Part shown: positions 6,522 through 16,213 of the stretch, piece by piece
Layout of the letters: each line of letters starts with the position of its first letter
Numbering within the stretch: position 1 is the first letter of the stretch
Assembly: GCF_003313385.1 (NCBI RefSeq)
Contig: NZ_QMHN01000003.1
Location: 62,001 to 126,000 of the forward strand
From: Pedobacter chitinilyticus
GTDB lineage: Bacteria > Bacteroidota > Bacteroidia > Sphingobacteriales > Sphingobacteriaceae
Direction: 5' to 3'
DNA length: 64,000 nt
The notes under the pieces: generated by a model
The model's input: the letters and a program-made list of their open reading frames with translations, nothing else
The model's database searches: none
What the model was told of the DNA's origin: nothing
Program-made: the position numbers and the translations under genes

Positions 6522-9500
6522 TTAATGCGAAATCACGACTTGTTGTTTTTTCACATTTTTACCCTCATAAATATGTAAATAGTAAATTCCATTAGGGATA
6601 TCCGCCACTTGTAAAACTATTTCTCTGCTGTTTGCATTGACTTTGCCTGCTTTTAATATTTTACCTTTTTCATTTAGCAGTTTTACACTAAAAATATTTG
6701 AACCCATCTTTTTTGCACTACCAACATCTTCTACCAATTTTTGACTAATTTTTAGTTCGCTGCTGCTGGGGTTGGGATAAACCATATAAGGGTAACCACC
6801 AATACAACCATAGTCAACCACGGTAATAGGTATTTGGGTTTGTGAAACACCACATGAATTAGTTAAAGAAAAAGACAGAATAAACGTTCCTGTTTCATAT
6901 ACAAATAAATCTATTCTTGGACTTCTTTCACCCAACATCATATAACGTGGAGTGGATCCATCGGTTCTCCTCAGTTTCCACAGATAATTAGCTGTAAGCG
7001 TTTGGTTAGAGGAGAAAATATTTCCTCCAGTATTTGGACATATCGGCCCTCGATCGTAAATAACCAAATAATTACCCGGCTTAACATATTTACTTGTTGT
7101 TACATTGCCGCAGGGGGTAGTTATGGTGGCCGTAATAACAGCGGTTTCTGCATAGCCAACTTTGGTGAATGTTGCGGTATTGCCCGAAGCCGTATAGCTA
7201 AGCACCCCCGTTGGAGCAACACTCCAAGTCACCACAGACCCAGCTGGCAGGTTGGGGATGGTATAAGTTTCCGAGCCACAGATTTCATAGGGGCCAGCAA
7301 TAGAAAGCGTACTAGAGCATATCTTTGCACAATCAAAACCTGCATCTTGCCATTGCAAAATCCAATTTGCCGACGGTAGGGTATAGGAAATATGTAATTG
7401 GTTTTGTTGAGGGGCATAATAGTCCTTTACACCTGTAGGGGTTAGGCAATTTACAGTTTCACACAGGTTCTTGTTAAGGTTAGTCCATGGGTTTGATATG
7501 GCTAAAGAACTTACTGTTGGCACAAAACAAAAACGGGGCTGCAACACGCTTGACCTGATGCCCTCAAAAAACTTTGGCAAGTTGTTTTTAATCAAGTCCT
7601 CGCTCACACCAAATTCTTCCAAATCATATAAACCTCCCTGTGCATTATCTAATGGCAGCATACCCGAAACAGAATTTATCCTTGTTTTCATGATGTAACT
7701 GGTAGAGTTGATTAACCATACTAATTTTCGTTTGATGAAAATATCACCCCTATACAATTCCGCTATGCCGCTTGAAGGCACTGCGTTGATGCGAAAGTCT
7801 AAATTGACAGATGTTTTAGTAGATATTAAACTTAAAGGAAACTGAATTAGTAGGCTTAATGGATTAACGTTACCTCCATAAACCACAAAGGGTGCTACAG
7901 GAGCAATAGCTGTCATTACTGCCGAGCGCCACAATTGCCCGCCATATGACATTGGTCGTCCTCCTATCATCTCAAATATGCGACTATTGTCTGCAAATAC
8001 TTTTGAACCATTGCAGGCGCCATTACTTAGGGTTAAATTTTTGCTATTTAACGGCCAGCCCATATTATTAAGCTCAGTATAAAAATTCGTATATGCGCTA
8101 TTATCTACCACTAATTTATAATTTAAAGGGCTTAGCAAATAACGCTGTATCAGCATTTGTTTTGCTGCAGGAGAATTAAAGCTATTGTTTGCCCGCACAA
8201 TTTCCGGAAACATGTCTTCCCATTTAATACTTTCTAACCAAGGAAATGATGAAGAGAATGTTGGGGTTAACAATTTAATAGGGGCAAGATGCTGTACCGC
8301 CGCCTGTGCGCCCACTGGCACATTGGCGCCATGGTGAGGAGTATCATGACTAATGAACAAGCGGGTTTCATGCGCTATACTATTAAGCTCCATGTTACGC
8401 AAGGCATAGCGTGCTACCAAGCCACCCATACTTAAACCAATAATGACATTTTGTTGCCTACTACCGCCATAGGTAGTTTTACGGCTGTTTACAATGCTTA
8501 TAACCCGTTGCAACAGATAGGCATTACGCTGTATATAATCTGTGGCGTTAGCAAAATTCAGGAAAATCAAATCGTATTCGTGCGCATTGTCTAGACCATC
8601 ATTGAGATTATCGGTTATTCTCTCTGTAAAATTTCGAAAATTATACCCATTATCTATATCAAAACCTTCTACCACAATTAAAGGTTTGCGTATTTGTCCA
8701 GTGGTATTGCCCTCGGCCAGTTGAATAGTAATATCGCCTGTGGCAAACTGCCCTAGGTAGCTCGTGGTGGCCGTTACAATTTCGTTGGTAGTGGTTCGCC
8801 AACCACCAAATCTAAAAGTCTGATTATTGCTCCCATTGATTAAGGTATTTCCCTCCAACTCATCTGGTTGTGGGTACACCAACAGCTTGGTGTGGGCATA
8901 ATAAGTACTGGCATCGGTATAGGTAATGCGTATGGCAATGTCAATAAAGCCTTCTTGCGCAAAACTAATGGCATAAGGGGTATTAAATGGCACCGTTTGG
9001 TAGTTGGTGGCATCACCTGTGGCAATGGCAATATGATTAATTGTCTTGCCTGTATTGCTAAAGAACAACTCGGGCCTAAAAATAACATTATTGGCACCCA
9101 ATACTGCAGCCTGGCGTATGGGTGCCACAGCAAAAAGGTTATTGTTTTGATATGGGCTTTGTAAACGATTGGGCACATCGTACAATTGGTCGTTGCTTAC
9201 CCTTAGCAAATTGGCACTAACGGCATCACTACACAAGCTATTGTAGTTATAATGCAACACCGCAAAGCTAATAGGCTGGTTCATGCCAATATAATTGAGC
9301 ACACGATTATTGATGGTATCCAAACGGAGCATATTGGCAGGGCTCTTAATCTGTGAGCTATATAAACTAGCGTACAACAAACGCCACTCCTGTAATCCGA
9401 CAAAATTGCTGTCGGCTAACAGTGCGCCATTATAGTTGGCAAGGTTTAAAAACTCAACACCATACTCGCTTAGCAAACCAGAACTGATTTGGTTCCTGTC

Positions 9501-9611
9501 TACACGCTGAAAAATATACTGCGACTTACCATAATAACTGGTAGTGTCCTGTGCAAGGGCTTGGTATGCCCAACACAAGATAAGGCTTAGCAAAAGGTAG
9601 ATTTTTTTCAT
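6522..9611 (-). CDS. T9SS-exported alpha/beta-hydrolase (lipase-like)
   Basis: A 1029-aa protein with a signal peptide (about residues 1-20). A central alpha/beta-hydrolase domain has the nucleophile elbow GLSMGGLVARYAL near residue 390, preceded by PLIVVEGFDIDNG, with HDTPHHGANVP shortly after, as in lipase or PGAP1-like enzymes. After it come Ig/PKD-like beta domains (about 770-930). The C-terminus, with YPNPSSSELKIS and IPNGIYYLHIYEGK, is a type-A type IX secretion sorting domain, so the product is probably cell-surface or secreted. It is the last gene of a minus-strand run of small lipoproteins, 24 bases after its neighbour. Oddity: a fragment of the R3 repeat lies in its coding sequence (7431-7460). 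Confidence 0.8.
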   Translation of the reverse strand: MKKIYLLLSLILCWAYQALAQDTTSYYGKSQYIFQRVDRNQISSGLLSEYGVEFLNLANYNGALLADSNFVGLQEWRLLYASLYSSQIKSPANMLRLDTINNRVLNYIGMNQPISFAVLHYNYNSLCSDAVSANLLRVSNDQLYDVPNRLQSPYQNNNLFAVAPIRQAAVLGANNVIFRPELFFSNTGKTINHIAIATGDATNYQTVPFNTPYAISFAQEGFIDIAIRITYTDASTYYAHTKLLVYPQPDELEGNTLINGSNNQTFRFGGWRTTTNEIVTATTSYLGQFATGDITIQLAEGNTTGQIRKPLIVVEGFDIDNGYNFRNFTERITDNLNDGLDNAHEYDLIFLNFANATDYIQRNAYLLQRVISIVNSRKTTYGGSRQQNVIIGLSMGGLVARYALRNMELNSIAHETRLFISHDTPHHGANVPVGAQAAVQHLAPIKLLTPTFSSSFPWLESIKWEDMFPEIVRANNSFNSPAAKQMLIQRYLLSPLNYKLVVDNSAYTNFYTELNNMGWPLNSKNLTLSNGACNGSKVFADNSRIFEMIGGRPMSYGGQLWRSAVMTAIAPVAPFVVYGGNVNPLSLLIQFPLSLISTKTSVNLDFRINAVPSSGIAELYRGDIFIKRKLVWLINSTSYIMKTRINSVSGMLPLDNAQGGLYDLEEFGVSEDLIKNNLPKFFEGIRSSVLQPRFCFVPTVSSLAISNPWTNLNKNLCETVNCLTPTGVKDYYAPQQNQLHISYTLPSANWILQWQDAGFDCAKICSSTLSIAGPYEICGSETYTIPNLPAGSVVTWSVAPTGVLSYTASGNTATFTKVGYAETAVITATITTPCGNVTTSKYVKPGNYLVIYDRGPICPNTGGNIFSSNQTLTANYLWKLRRTDGSTPRYMMLGERSPRIDLFVYETGTFILSFSLTNSCGVSQTQIPITVVDYGCIGGYPYMVYPNPSSSELKISQKLVEDVGSAKKMGSNIFSVKLLNEKGKILKAGKVNANSREIVLQVADIPNGIYYLHIYEGKNVKKQQVVISH
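7431..7460. repeat. R3 repeat fragment inside a coding sequence
   Basis: ACCTGTAGGGGTTAGGC followed by AATTTACAGTTTC matches the start of the intergenic R3 copy at about 122-155. In the lipase-like protein it is translated as ETVNCLTPTG, in a linker between the hydrolase and beta-sandwich regions. It keeps the frame open. Confidence 0.5.
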
Positions 9612-9635
9612 GATGATTGACTTAGTTTATTAAGG

Positions 9636-10166
9636 TTAATAATATCTGATATCGAAACGGCCATGGGTAATTTTCAATACACCGCATTTATCGGTTGGTA
9701 TATCACACCAAAAGGTGCCAGATATGATCTTCTTGTCAGTATCTATTCTAGTAAATATTACTTCTCCGTCCGTTGATTTGGATTCTGATATTCCATAACC
9801 TCCAGTAACAATGGAACAGTTCTTGTCAGTCACATATAAAGCAAAGCGCCCGTCTGTACCATTTAAACGAAAGCTAGTATTATTACCTAGGCTTTTAATT
9901 TGTATTTCGAATCTTTCAAATGAGTCTGACAAGATTACAGAACCTTTAATTCTTAATATATCTTTATAGAATCCTCCATCTATATTCATTTTTTTTGTTG
10001 CAATCCAGTTTATGCCATTTACCTTACAGGCAAACATTATAACTCCAGTTTGGGTGGCTTTTGGTAGGCCATCGGCATCCAAATTATTGCGTTTTTTACA
10101 GCTTAAACTGGTTAACAGTATAAAGCAAATGGCTAAAGGAGATAAAATTGGTTGAAGTATTTTCAT
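9636..10166 (-). CDS. Small lipoprotein, DUF6252-like
   Basis: A 176-aa protein with a lipoprotein signal peptide (LLTSLSCKK, Cys near residue 23). The mature part starts with a MFACKVNGINWIA segment, a pattern shared by Bacteroidota lipoproteins of the DUF6252 type (beta-sandwich, 'VNG-x-W'). It is part of the minus-strand lipoprotein cluster, 24 bases upstream of the T9SS hydrolase gene. The family match is from memory and the function is unknown. Confidence 0.6.
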   Translation of the reverse strand: MKILQPILSPLAICFILLTSLSCKKRNNLDADGLPKATQTGVIMFACKVNGINWIATKKMNIDGGFYKDILRIKGSVILSDSFERFEIQIKSLGNNTSFRLNGTDGRFALYVTDKNCSIVTGGYGISESKSTDGEVIFTRIDTDKKIISGTFWCDIPTDKCGVLKITHGRFDIRYY

Positions 10167-10226
10167 GATGTAGTTGTTTTTAGGTCACTCTATTTTTAAA
10201 TCAAACCTGCCTTGAGTGGCATTAAA

Positions 10227-10586
10227 TCAGTGATTTTCACACGAAGATTTGTAGGTTCCGGTACTAAGGTAAATTTTATACGGCTCGTACACGGCTGGAC
10301 AAGCAACAGGCTTATTTGCCGCAACTTCATCATCAATAAATTTAGTGTAGAAGCTGGTTTCTACCTTGTGAAATTCTTGCGGGACATTTAAGAGTTCAAC
10401 GATATTTGGTACAATCTTCCCGTTCTGGTCCGTTACTTCCTGATCCGAGAATTGAGCCGCTATGCCTTGACAAGCAGAACTTAAGGTCGTGACTTTATAG
10501 CAATTATTATTCTTATCTTTGCTACAAGCGAACAAAAGGACAAACAGTGCGCCTAAAGTTGTTAATTGAAGTATAAATAGTTTCAT
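10227..10586 (-). CDS. Small lipoprotein of unknown function
   Basis: A 119-aa protein with signal peptide and lipobox (LLFACSKDK). The mature part has four further cysteines (NNNCYK, SSACQG, PVACPA, KSSCEN), suggesting two disulfides in an extracytoplasmic protein. I do not recognise the family. Its ATG overlaps the restored stop of the frameshifted gene upstream (TGA at 10583-10585), which points to a tightly packed operon. Confidence 0.65.
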   Translation of the reverse strand: MKLFILQLTTLGALFVLLFACSKDKNNNCYKVTTLSSACQGIAAQFSDQEVTDQNGKIVPNIVELLNVPQEFHKVETSFYTKFIDDEVAANKPVACPAVYEPYKIYLSTGTYKSSCENH

Positions 10587-10962
10587 AATTTATTTGGTTT
10601 ACAATTTTCGTAAAGCTTGAGCACATTTACTTTTGTTGTAGGAAGCCCTCCTATATCGCAAAAATTCCCATCTCCAAATTGACCTACTATTTGATATTCT
10701 ACAGAGATTGTACTACCTTCATTTTGCTTATCCGAAGGCATATTTCCTACCAGTACACAGTTGTTGTAAGTAGGTTAGCTGCACTTGCATCTATCCATAC
10801 ATTACCAACATTCTCAGGTTTCAAAATCTGGACAATTGTACCTCCGCAAGTGATTTTGATAATTTTTGCATTATTACAATACTGTTCAACAGCTTCTCCT
10901 TCCTGCTTGGCACAAGAAAACAGTAACAACATTAGCATAGTATAAAATAAATTCGTTTTCAT
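10583..10962 (-). pseudogene. Frameshifted small lipoprotein gene
   Basis: The open frame begins with a lipoprotein signal (MLLLFSCAKQEG) and runs to a TAG at 10747-10749 after 71 codons (ending TTTVYW). Switching frame near 10757-10765 restores an open frame that continues with NCVLVGNMPSDKQNEGSTIS, then EYQIVGQFGDGNFCD and LYENCKPNKL, and stops at TGA 10583-10585. That stop overlaps the next gene's ATG as ATGA, the same arrangement this gene has with its upstream neighbour at 10959-10962. The restored product would be about 126 aa with paired cysteines like its neighbours. A one-base loss (or two-base gain) in the ACAACAACTG stretch explains it. It is either a recent mutation or a sequencing error. 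Confidence 0.75.
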
Positions 10963-11306
10963 TTTTTAATTATTTCTTTGCCTTCAACATCATATACCAC
11001 CATTAATTTTGGATTCATTATAGTTGTGTTACAAAGGGTAAATTCATCTTCTGTTTTTAATGGTCTCATCTTAAATTCAAGCTCACTTCCAACTGCTTGA
11101 TAATTCTCTGGTAGGGTAGCGGTATAAATAGAATCGTATTCTAAGCTATTATATACTTTTATAACTACAGGAAAACCGAGGCTACTAGTACAGTCCACTG
11201 TTTTTCTTTTTACTACTCCTTTATACGTCACTTCATCGTTAGTCTCTTTACAAGAAAGAGAAAAGGCAATCAACATACTAAAAGCCATTAGCTGAACCTT
11301 TTTCAT
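10959..11306 (-). CDS. Small lipoprotein of unknown function
   Basis: A 115-aa protein starting MKKVQLMAFSMLIAFSLSCK, a lipoprotein signal with Cys near residue 19. I chose ATG 11306 because it places the signal peptide at the N-terminus. The frame is open upstream to another ATG at 11438, which would add 44 charged residues and bury the signal, so that is less likely. The mature part has two more cysteines (VDCTS, TLCNT). It overlaps the following gene by ATGA. No family recognised. Confidence 0.65.
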   Translation of the reverse strand: MKKVQLMAFSMLIAFSLSCKETNDEVTYKGVVKRKTVDCTSSLGFPVVIKVYNSLEYDSIYTATLPENYQAVGSELEFKMRPLKTEDEFTLCNTTIMNPKLMVVYDVEGKEIIKK

Positions 11307-11495
11307 AGTATATAACTTAGTGATAAGCGAATTAAAAGCCTGTTTACTTTCTTCTTTAAGATGGTCTACCTTACCAAGTAAGACTTTTCGTGAAGACTCA
11401 GCCACACTGTTTACGTCTTTAAATAGATTTTTTTTCATGACTCATTTGTTATTAATAAATAGATAAATATTTAGATTGGTTACATAAATCACTCT

Positions 11496-11903
11496 TTACT
11501 TACTACCTATTTCATTAATACTTTTAAGCTCTATATTTAAGCTAAAAGCATCCGCCGTTTCGGGCAGGAGTTCTATCTTTCCGCTAAAACCTACTTTAAA
11601 ATGATCGCCAATTGCTATCGCTCGAAATTTATCTTTTGGGAAATTGCACACCTTTAACGGGAGAGAGATTCCCTCTACATTAGTATTTATAAGATAAAAA
11701 CCTCCTCTTCCTTCAATAGTCACTCCAGTGATGTTATTTGAGTAAATCAATGTAGCCGTCTTGTTTTCTACAGCAATTATTTGCTTTCCAGTGAGATTGC
11801 ATTTTGGCAATTCTGTACTCACTTTGCCTTTTTTACAGCCCTCTAATCCTAGAACCGTTAGGCATAAAAAGGATAATAATGTCATTAAATGTTTCATAAT
11901 CAT
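11496..11903 (-). CDS. Small lipoprotein, first gene of the cluster
   Basis: A 135-aa protein with a lipoprotein signal (LTVLGLEGCKKG, Cys near residue 23). The mature part is beta-rich with two cysteines (PKCNLTG, KVCNFPK). It is the most upstream of five small lipoprotein genes that run in one direction to the T9SS hydrolase. No family recognised. A start at MKHLMTLL two codons in is equally possible. Confidence 0.65.
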   Translation of the reverse strand: MIMKHLMTLLSFLCLTVLGLEGCKKGKVSTELPKCNLTGKQIIAVENKTATLIYSNNITGVTIEGRGGFYLINTNVEGISLPLKVCNFPKDKFRAIAIGDHFKVGFSGKIELLPETADAFSLNIELKSINEIGSK

Positions 11904-12096
11904 GAATAATAAAGATTATTTGCCTGTAAGGATAAAGCTAGATTACGATTCGAAAGTCTGCCTTTAGAAAGACGAACTAAGGTTAGGATTAGGAATTTTC
12001 ATATCGGCGATGTTTATTTATTATAAAGCTAAAAATCAATTATTTAAGATCCAACAACCTATATGTTTATTTTAAAATAACTTATTTTTTTCACAA

Positions 12097-12125
12097 AAAA
12101 AGCCACACTTTTAAGTGTGGCTTTT
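12097..12125 (-). terminator. Terminator after the TonB receptor gene
   Basis: AAAAGCCACACTT pairs with AAGTGTGGCTTTT (up to 13 bp) with a very tight turn. A long A-run on the plus strand (12094-12100) serves as U-tract for the minus strand. It lies 23 bases after the stop of the gene ending at 12149. Confidence 0.8.
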
Positions 12126-12148
12126 GCAAATCATTAATTGATCTTCGA

Positions 12149-15100
12149 TTAAAAACCGTAGCGCAAACCAATTTGTGCTTGCCAAGGGTTACCTGATGGA
12201 TTAACGATACCTGTATTGTTAAAATTATAGATATACTCTTTTGCGCTTTGATTGAATCCTGATGCTGCATATAGTGCTTGCGTACCCATAGTTTCTGTCA
12301 CGCCCCATTTTTTATTCAATAAATTCGCAAAATTGAAAACATCTCCAGAGATTTCAACACTTTGCTTTTTAGCCTTACCAAATTTAAATTGGTAAGCAAC
12401 ACGAACATCTACCGTACCGAAGAAACCATTGACACCACCATTACGCTCAGCCATTCTTCCTTCATATTTTAAAATATAATCTTTAAGGCTTTGGCTAGCA
12501 TTTGGATTATCTAATAGATTTTGTAATCCAGTACGGATATTCGCAGGCACATTTGGATTGTTTCTGTCGAAAACAAAAGCTAAATCGTTCGTTGTCACAA
12601 AGTCTCCATTAGTGTTCCCCCCAGAAAGCAAGCTGTAACGTGTACCGCCAATACCTGAATAACGCACACCAACCTTAACGCCCCAAAGCGTAGGCAAAGT
12701 ACCATAAATTACTACTTTGTGCCTAAATTGGCCATTTGAATAGGTGACATTACTTAAGTTACGTGGGTCATCAACTACAGGTAACGATAGCGTGGCCGAA
12801 TTAGCCACGTTACCATTAAACGAAGTGTTGTCCTTACTGTCATTCCAAGTATAACTAGCTGAGATTTCCCCATCTTTGAAATACCTCCAATTTCCATCAA
12901 CTACTACCGCAAACTGGTTTACTTTTCCTTTGCTATTCAATTCCAATACACGGCCAAAAGCTGTATTTAAGCGGCCAGTTTTCCAATCAGAGGTTCCATT
13001 AGTTGTAACCGTTGGCACAAACACCCCTCTGTTACCTTCATTTGCTAATCTAAAGAAAGGATCAGCAACCATGTTTCTATCCACATACATATAATTGTTG
13101 CGTGCAAAAGTGGCATAACCCGTAATTCCTACACGTAAATTATCATTAATCAATCTGTTGTATGATAAGTTTGCTTTATATACCACTGGGATTTTAGCAT
13201 CTTCAGCATAAGTATTAATGGTTGGCACTTGGAATTGAGATAAAGTAGGTGCCTGCGCTGTACCGTTTCTGTAACCAATAAAATCTGGTGTTGGCACATT
13301 TGCTCCGAAAACATCAACCGTTGCAAAATGTTTACCATCAAAAGAAAGGTTATTGATGGTTACGTAGTTGTTCACATCCGAACCAAAAATACCAGCACCC
13401 AATCTAACATAATCAGTATGCTCTTCGTTCACATCCCAGTTGAATTGGATACGAGGCTGTACTAAAAACTGTTTCAATTCGTGATCGGTTCTTACGCCAA
13501 TAGCATTGTACAGCTCTTGGTTAAGTGGTGACTTAGGATATTTACTGTAATCAATACGCAAACCTCCTGTAAACTCTAATCCTTTTGCAAGCTTAGTCTG
13601 CATCTGTCCGTAAACGGCAGCATTCCAAATACTTGCTCTTACACTTGGATCATCCATTAAAGGTACTTCTCTATAGAAACTATTTGGAATTAAGTTATTG
13701 AAGTTATCAATAGACTTAATATTTGCAGGTCTGTTATCTGTATACTCGAACCGGCCATTCACTTCACTTCCATATAAAGAAAGTGCGTTGGTGTACATTA
13801 AGTCTAACCCGAAAGTATATTTCACTTTATCAGTATTGTAATAAAGATTATCTACCAATTGAATTACATTATTGGTAAAACCTTCCTGCGCAAAACGATG
13901 ACCTCCGATTTGGACTGCGGTATATCCTAATTTTCCATTAGGTAAAGTAGATTCCAAGTTACGTACAATGGCTCTTGGGATTGCGCCTGACAATTGGTCG
14001 CCTTGTGAACTTTCTTGGAAAGTGTATAGGTGTTGCACTTTCAATTCATTGGTCACTTTACTGCTAATGGTAGAACGAAGTGTAGCCAATAAACTGTTAT
14101 CTACGTTTTTATCATTACCATAACTTTCCAAAAAGTTGATAGAAGTATTATCGCCCAATCCCAATGGGTTTCTATCATTAGTATAGTTATCTCTTACCGT
14201 TAAGAGGTTTTTGTCATTAATTTGCCAATCTAAACGGACAAAACCAGCATCAGTACCACGTTTTTTATCGAAAGTACCATACTGTGGGGTATTAGCTACG
14301 CCGTATTTTGATCTAGCAATTCCTAAAAACTGGCTTAACGTTGCATTGGTGATGTTAAACCTAGCTGCATCTGCATCAGATTGCACGTCGGCAATAATTA
14401 ACGGACGAGCGTCTTTTTGATGATCCCAACCCACAAAATAGTGTAATTTATCTTTGATGATTGGTCCACCTAAAGTGAAACCATACTGGTAGGTAGAGAA
14501 GTCGTTAGTTCTTTTGTTTCCTCTAATGTCGTTAGGGCTAGCCAACCAATCTGCACGACCGTAACCAAACGCACTACCACTAATTTCGTTGGTACCCGAT
14601 TTAGTTACCGCGCTAATGGTACCACCACCTGCACGACCTAAAGTAACATCGTATTGATTGGTCACTACTTTAAACTCCCTTACCGATTCAATAGAAATAG
14701 AATATGGCGCTCCACTTCTACTGGTTGTACTACCTGCTGAAGTTGGGTTTTTCGCCGTCATCCCATCGATGGTAAAGTTGGTAGAAGAACCCAACTGACC
14801 CGAAATTCCTCCGTTTGCAGCTAAAGGAGAAAGGTCCGTTAAGCTGGAGAAATTACGACCATTAATAGGTAATTGGTTCATGGTTTTAGAAGAAATCTCG
14901 GTTGAAGCACCAAACTGCTCCACTTTGTTTCTTAAACCATTACCGTTAATTTGTATGGCTTGTAAGGTTTGTGCTGAAGTTTGCATCCCTACGTTGGCCC
15001 TTACGGCATCTCCCTGATTTAACATGTAACCAGAAAGTGTCTGTTCGCCATAACCTAAAAAATTAACCTTAATCGTATATGGACCACCCAAAGGAAGTTC

Positions 15101-15313
15101 CTTAAAAGTGTAATCCCCTTGGGCATTGGTTCCCACTTTAGTGGTAAAACCTGTCGACTCATTTTTAACCTGAACCGAAGCCCCTGGAATAGGTTTTTTC
15201 TCTTCGTCGGTTACCTTGCCCGAAATAGATGCTTGCGTAGTTTGAGCTTTTGCGTTGGCAAAACTCAAAAGCAATAACATCAGCATTGATAGTTTAAATA
15301 AAGCTCTTTGCAT
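12149..15313 (-). CDS. TonB-dependent receptor, Oar-like
   Basis: A 1054-aa outer-membrane protein with signal peptide (about 1-23) and an N-terminal carboxypeptidase regulatory-like domain (ISGKVTDEEKKPIPGASVQV). A plug domain follows (LPINGRNFSSLTDLSP, NFTIDGMTAKNP, SVREFKVVTNQYDVTLGRAG), then a long beta-barrel ending in a C-terminal aromatic residue (QIGLRYGF). The plug signature and length match the Oar/OmpA-like TonB receptor group, which usually lacks a SusD partner; none is adjacent here. The substrate is unknown. It is monocistronic, with its own terminator downstream. Confidence 0.85.
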   Translation of the reverse strand: MQRALFKLSMLMLLLLSFANAKAQTTQASISGKVTDEEKKPIPGASVQVKNESTGFTTKVGTNAQGDYTFKELPLGGPYTIKVNFLGYGEQTLSGYMLNQGDAVRANVGMQTSAQTLQAIQINGNGLRNKVEQFGASTEISSKTMNQLPINGRNFSSLTDLSPLAANGGISGQLGSSTNFTIDGMTAKNPTSAGSTTSRSGAPYSISIESVREFKVVTNQYDVTLGRAGGGTISAVTKSGTNEISGSAFGYGRADWLASPNDIRGNKRTNDFSTYQYGFTLGGPIIKDKLHYFVGWDHQKDARPLIIADVQSDADAARFNITNATLSQFLGIARSKYGVANTPQYGTFDKKRGTDAGFVRLDWQINDKNLLTVRDNYTNDRNPLGLGDNTSINFLESYGNDKNVDNSLLATLRSTISSKVTNELKVQHLYTFQESSQGDQLSGAIPRAIVRNLESTLPNGKLGYTAVQIGGHRFAQEGFTNNVIQLVDNLYYNTDKVKYTFGLDLMYTNALSLYGSEVNGRFEYTDNRPANIKSIDNFNNLIPNSFYREVPLMDDPSVRASIWNAAVYGQMQTKLAKGLEFTGGLRIDYSKYPKSPLNQELYNAIGVRTDHELKQFLVQPRIQFNWDVNEEHTDYVRLGAGIFGSDVNNYVTINNLSFDGKHFATVDVFGANVPTPDFIGYRNGTAQAPTLSQFQVPTINTYAEDAKIPVVYKANLSYNRLINDNLRVGITGYATFARNNYMYVDRNMVADPFFRLANEGNRGVFVPTVTTNGTSDWKTGRLNTAFGRVLELNSKGKVNQFAVVVDGNWRYFKDGEISASYTWNDSKDNTSFNGNVANSATLSLPVVDDPRNLSNVTYSNGQFRHKVVIYGTLPTLWGVKVGVRYSGIGGTRYSLLSGGNTNGDFVTTNDLAFVFDRNNPNVPANIRTGLQNLLDNPNASQSLKDYILKYEGRMAERNGGVNGFFGTVDVRVAYQFKFGKAKKQSVEISGDVFNFANLLNKKWGVTETMGTQALYAASGFNQSAKEYIYNFNNTGIVNPSGNPWQAQIGLRYGF

Positions 15314-15618
15314 GTAAATTTCTTTAATTGTTTAGCAACAAAAATCCCCCAGAAAGATTAACTCAAACACTTTCAAAAATTAACTATTTATGAAATTAAA
15401 AGCCAAACTTTAACTTTATGTAAACAAATACAACAAAAAGAAAACAAAATATTACATCAACAAGCCATAATGTGCATTTAATACGATACGTACTTTAATT
15501 AGCTTTTATCATAGATTAGCCCTCACAACTTAAAACGATTATAAATTACTCCCTAAATTTACACCCGATACAACCGCTCAATTAAATTCCTATTTTTGAA
15601 AAAATAATTAAACAAGAC
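15314..15618. other. Divergent intergenic region
   Basis: About 305 very AT-rich bases between the TonB receptor and the four-TM protein gene. A TATTTTTG box (15591-15598) 20 bases before the plus-strand ATG is a plausible -7 element, but no good TTTG partner is visible. I see no repeat, RNA gene or small ORF of note. Confidence 0.5.
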
Positions 15619-16068
15619 ATGAACTTATACGGAATCCTAAAAAGTGCGCACTCTGGCTGGCGCTACATTGTTCTAATTCTATTAGTGGTGGCTCTTTTAC
15701 AAGCTTTGGCTGGTTGGCTAGGCAAAAAAGGATACACAGAAGGCAATAGAAAGCTAAATGTTTTTACTTTAATCAGCGCACACATCCAATTCCTTTTTGG
15801 GTTGATCTTATATTTTTTAAGCCCTTTAACCAAAGGGCCAAGCAGCGAAGCTTTATACCGCTATTGGAAAATGGAACATATTGCCATCATGCTTTTGGCT
15901 GTAATATTAATTACTGTTGGTAATTCAAAGTCTAAAAAAATTACGGATGGGGTAGCAAAACATAAAGCCATCGCTATTTTCTTTGGCTTGGCATTAATTT
16001 TAATTATTGGTTCTATTTTTATGATGGTTAAAAACGACCCATCTAGAACTTTATTTGGCGTTTCTTAA
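15619..16068 (+). CDS. Conserved four-TM membrane protein
   Basis: A 149-aa protein with four predicted helices. It opens with HSGWRYIVLILLVVALL and has further intramembrane histidines (SAHIQFLFG, MEHIAIM). It resembles a small Bacteroidota family often labelled cytochrome-b-like. The buried histidines would fit haem or quinone binding, but there is no direct evidence. It stands alone between the receptor and the trp genes. Confidence 0.6.
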   Translation: MNLYGILKSAHSGWRYIVLILLVVALLQALAGWLGKKGYTEGNRKLNVFTLISAHIQFLFGLILYFLSPLTKGPSSEALYRYWKMEHIAIMLLAVILITVGNSKSKKITDGVAKHKAIAIFFGLALILIIGSIFMMVKNDPSRTLFGVS

Positions 16069-16090
16069 ACAGCTCCTCTAGTTCATAATA

Positions 16091-16160
16091 CGTCATACCC
16101 AACTCGATTGGGTATCGTAATGCATATTGCTTTAAGGTTTCCGCCTTAACGGAAATGACG
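16091..16160. repeat. R1 palindromic interspersed element
   Basis: 70 bases with inverted ends CGTCAT/ATGACG, containing two small hairpins (ACCCAA-TTGGGT and TTCCG-CGGAA). Related elements with CGTCA/TGACG ends recur at 18477, 19328, 22120, 37682, 43314 and, as a half, 51466. Confidence 0.6.
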
Positions 16161-16213
16161 ATTGATGTAAGGTCCTGCAAAAAATGGAAAAACAATAAAA
16201 TTTTTCAAAATAT

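Noticed and set aside
11307-11438. 44-residue N-terminal extension of the lipoprotein ending at 10959
   Set aside because: It would bury a clear lipoprotein signal peptide; no separate gene function is apparent, though the frame is open.
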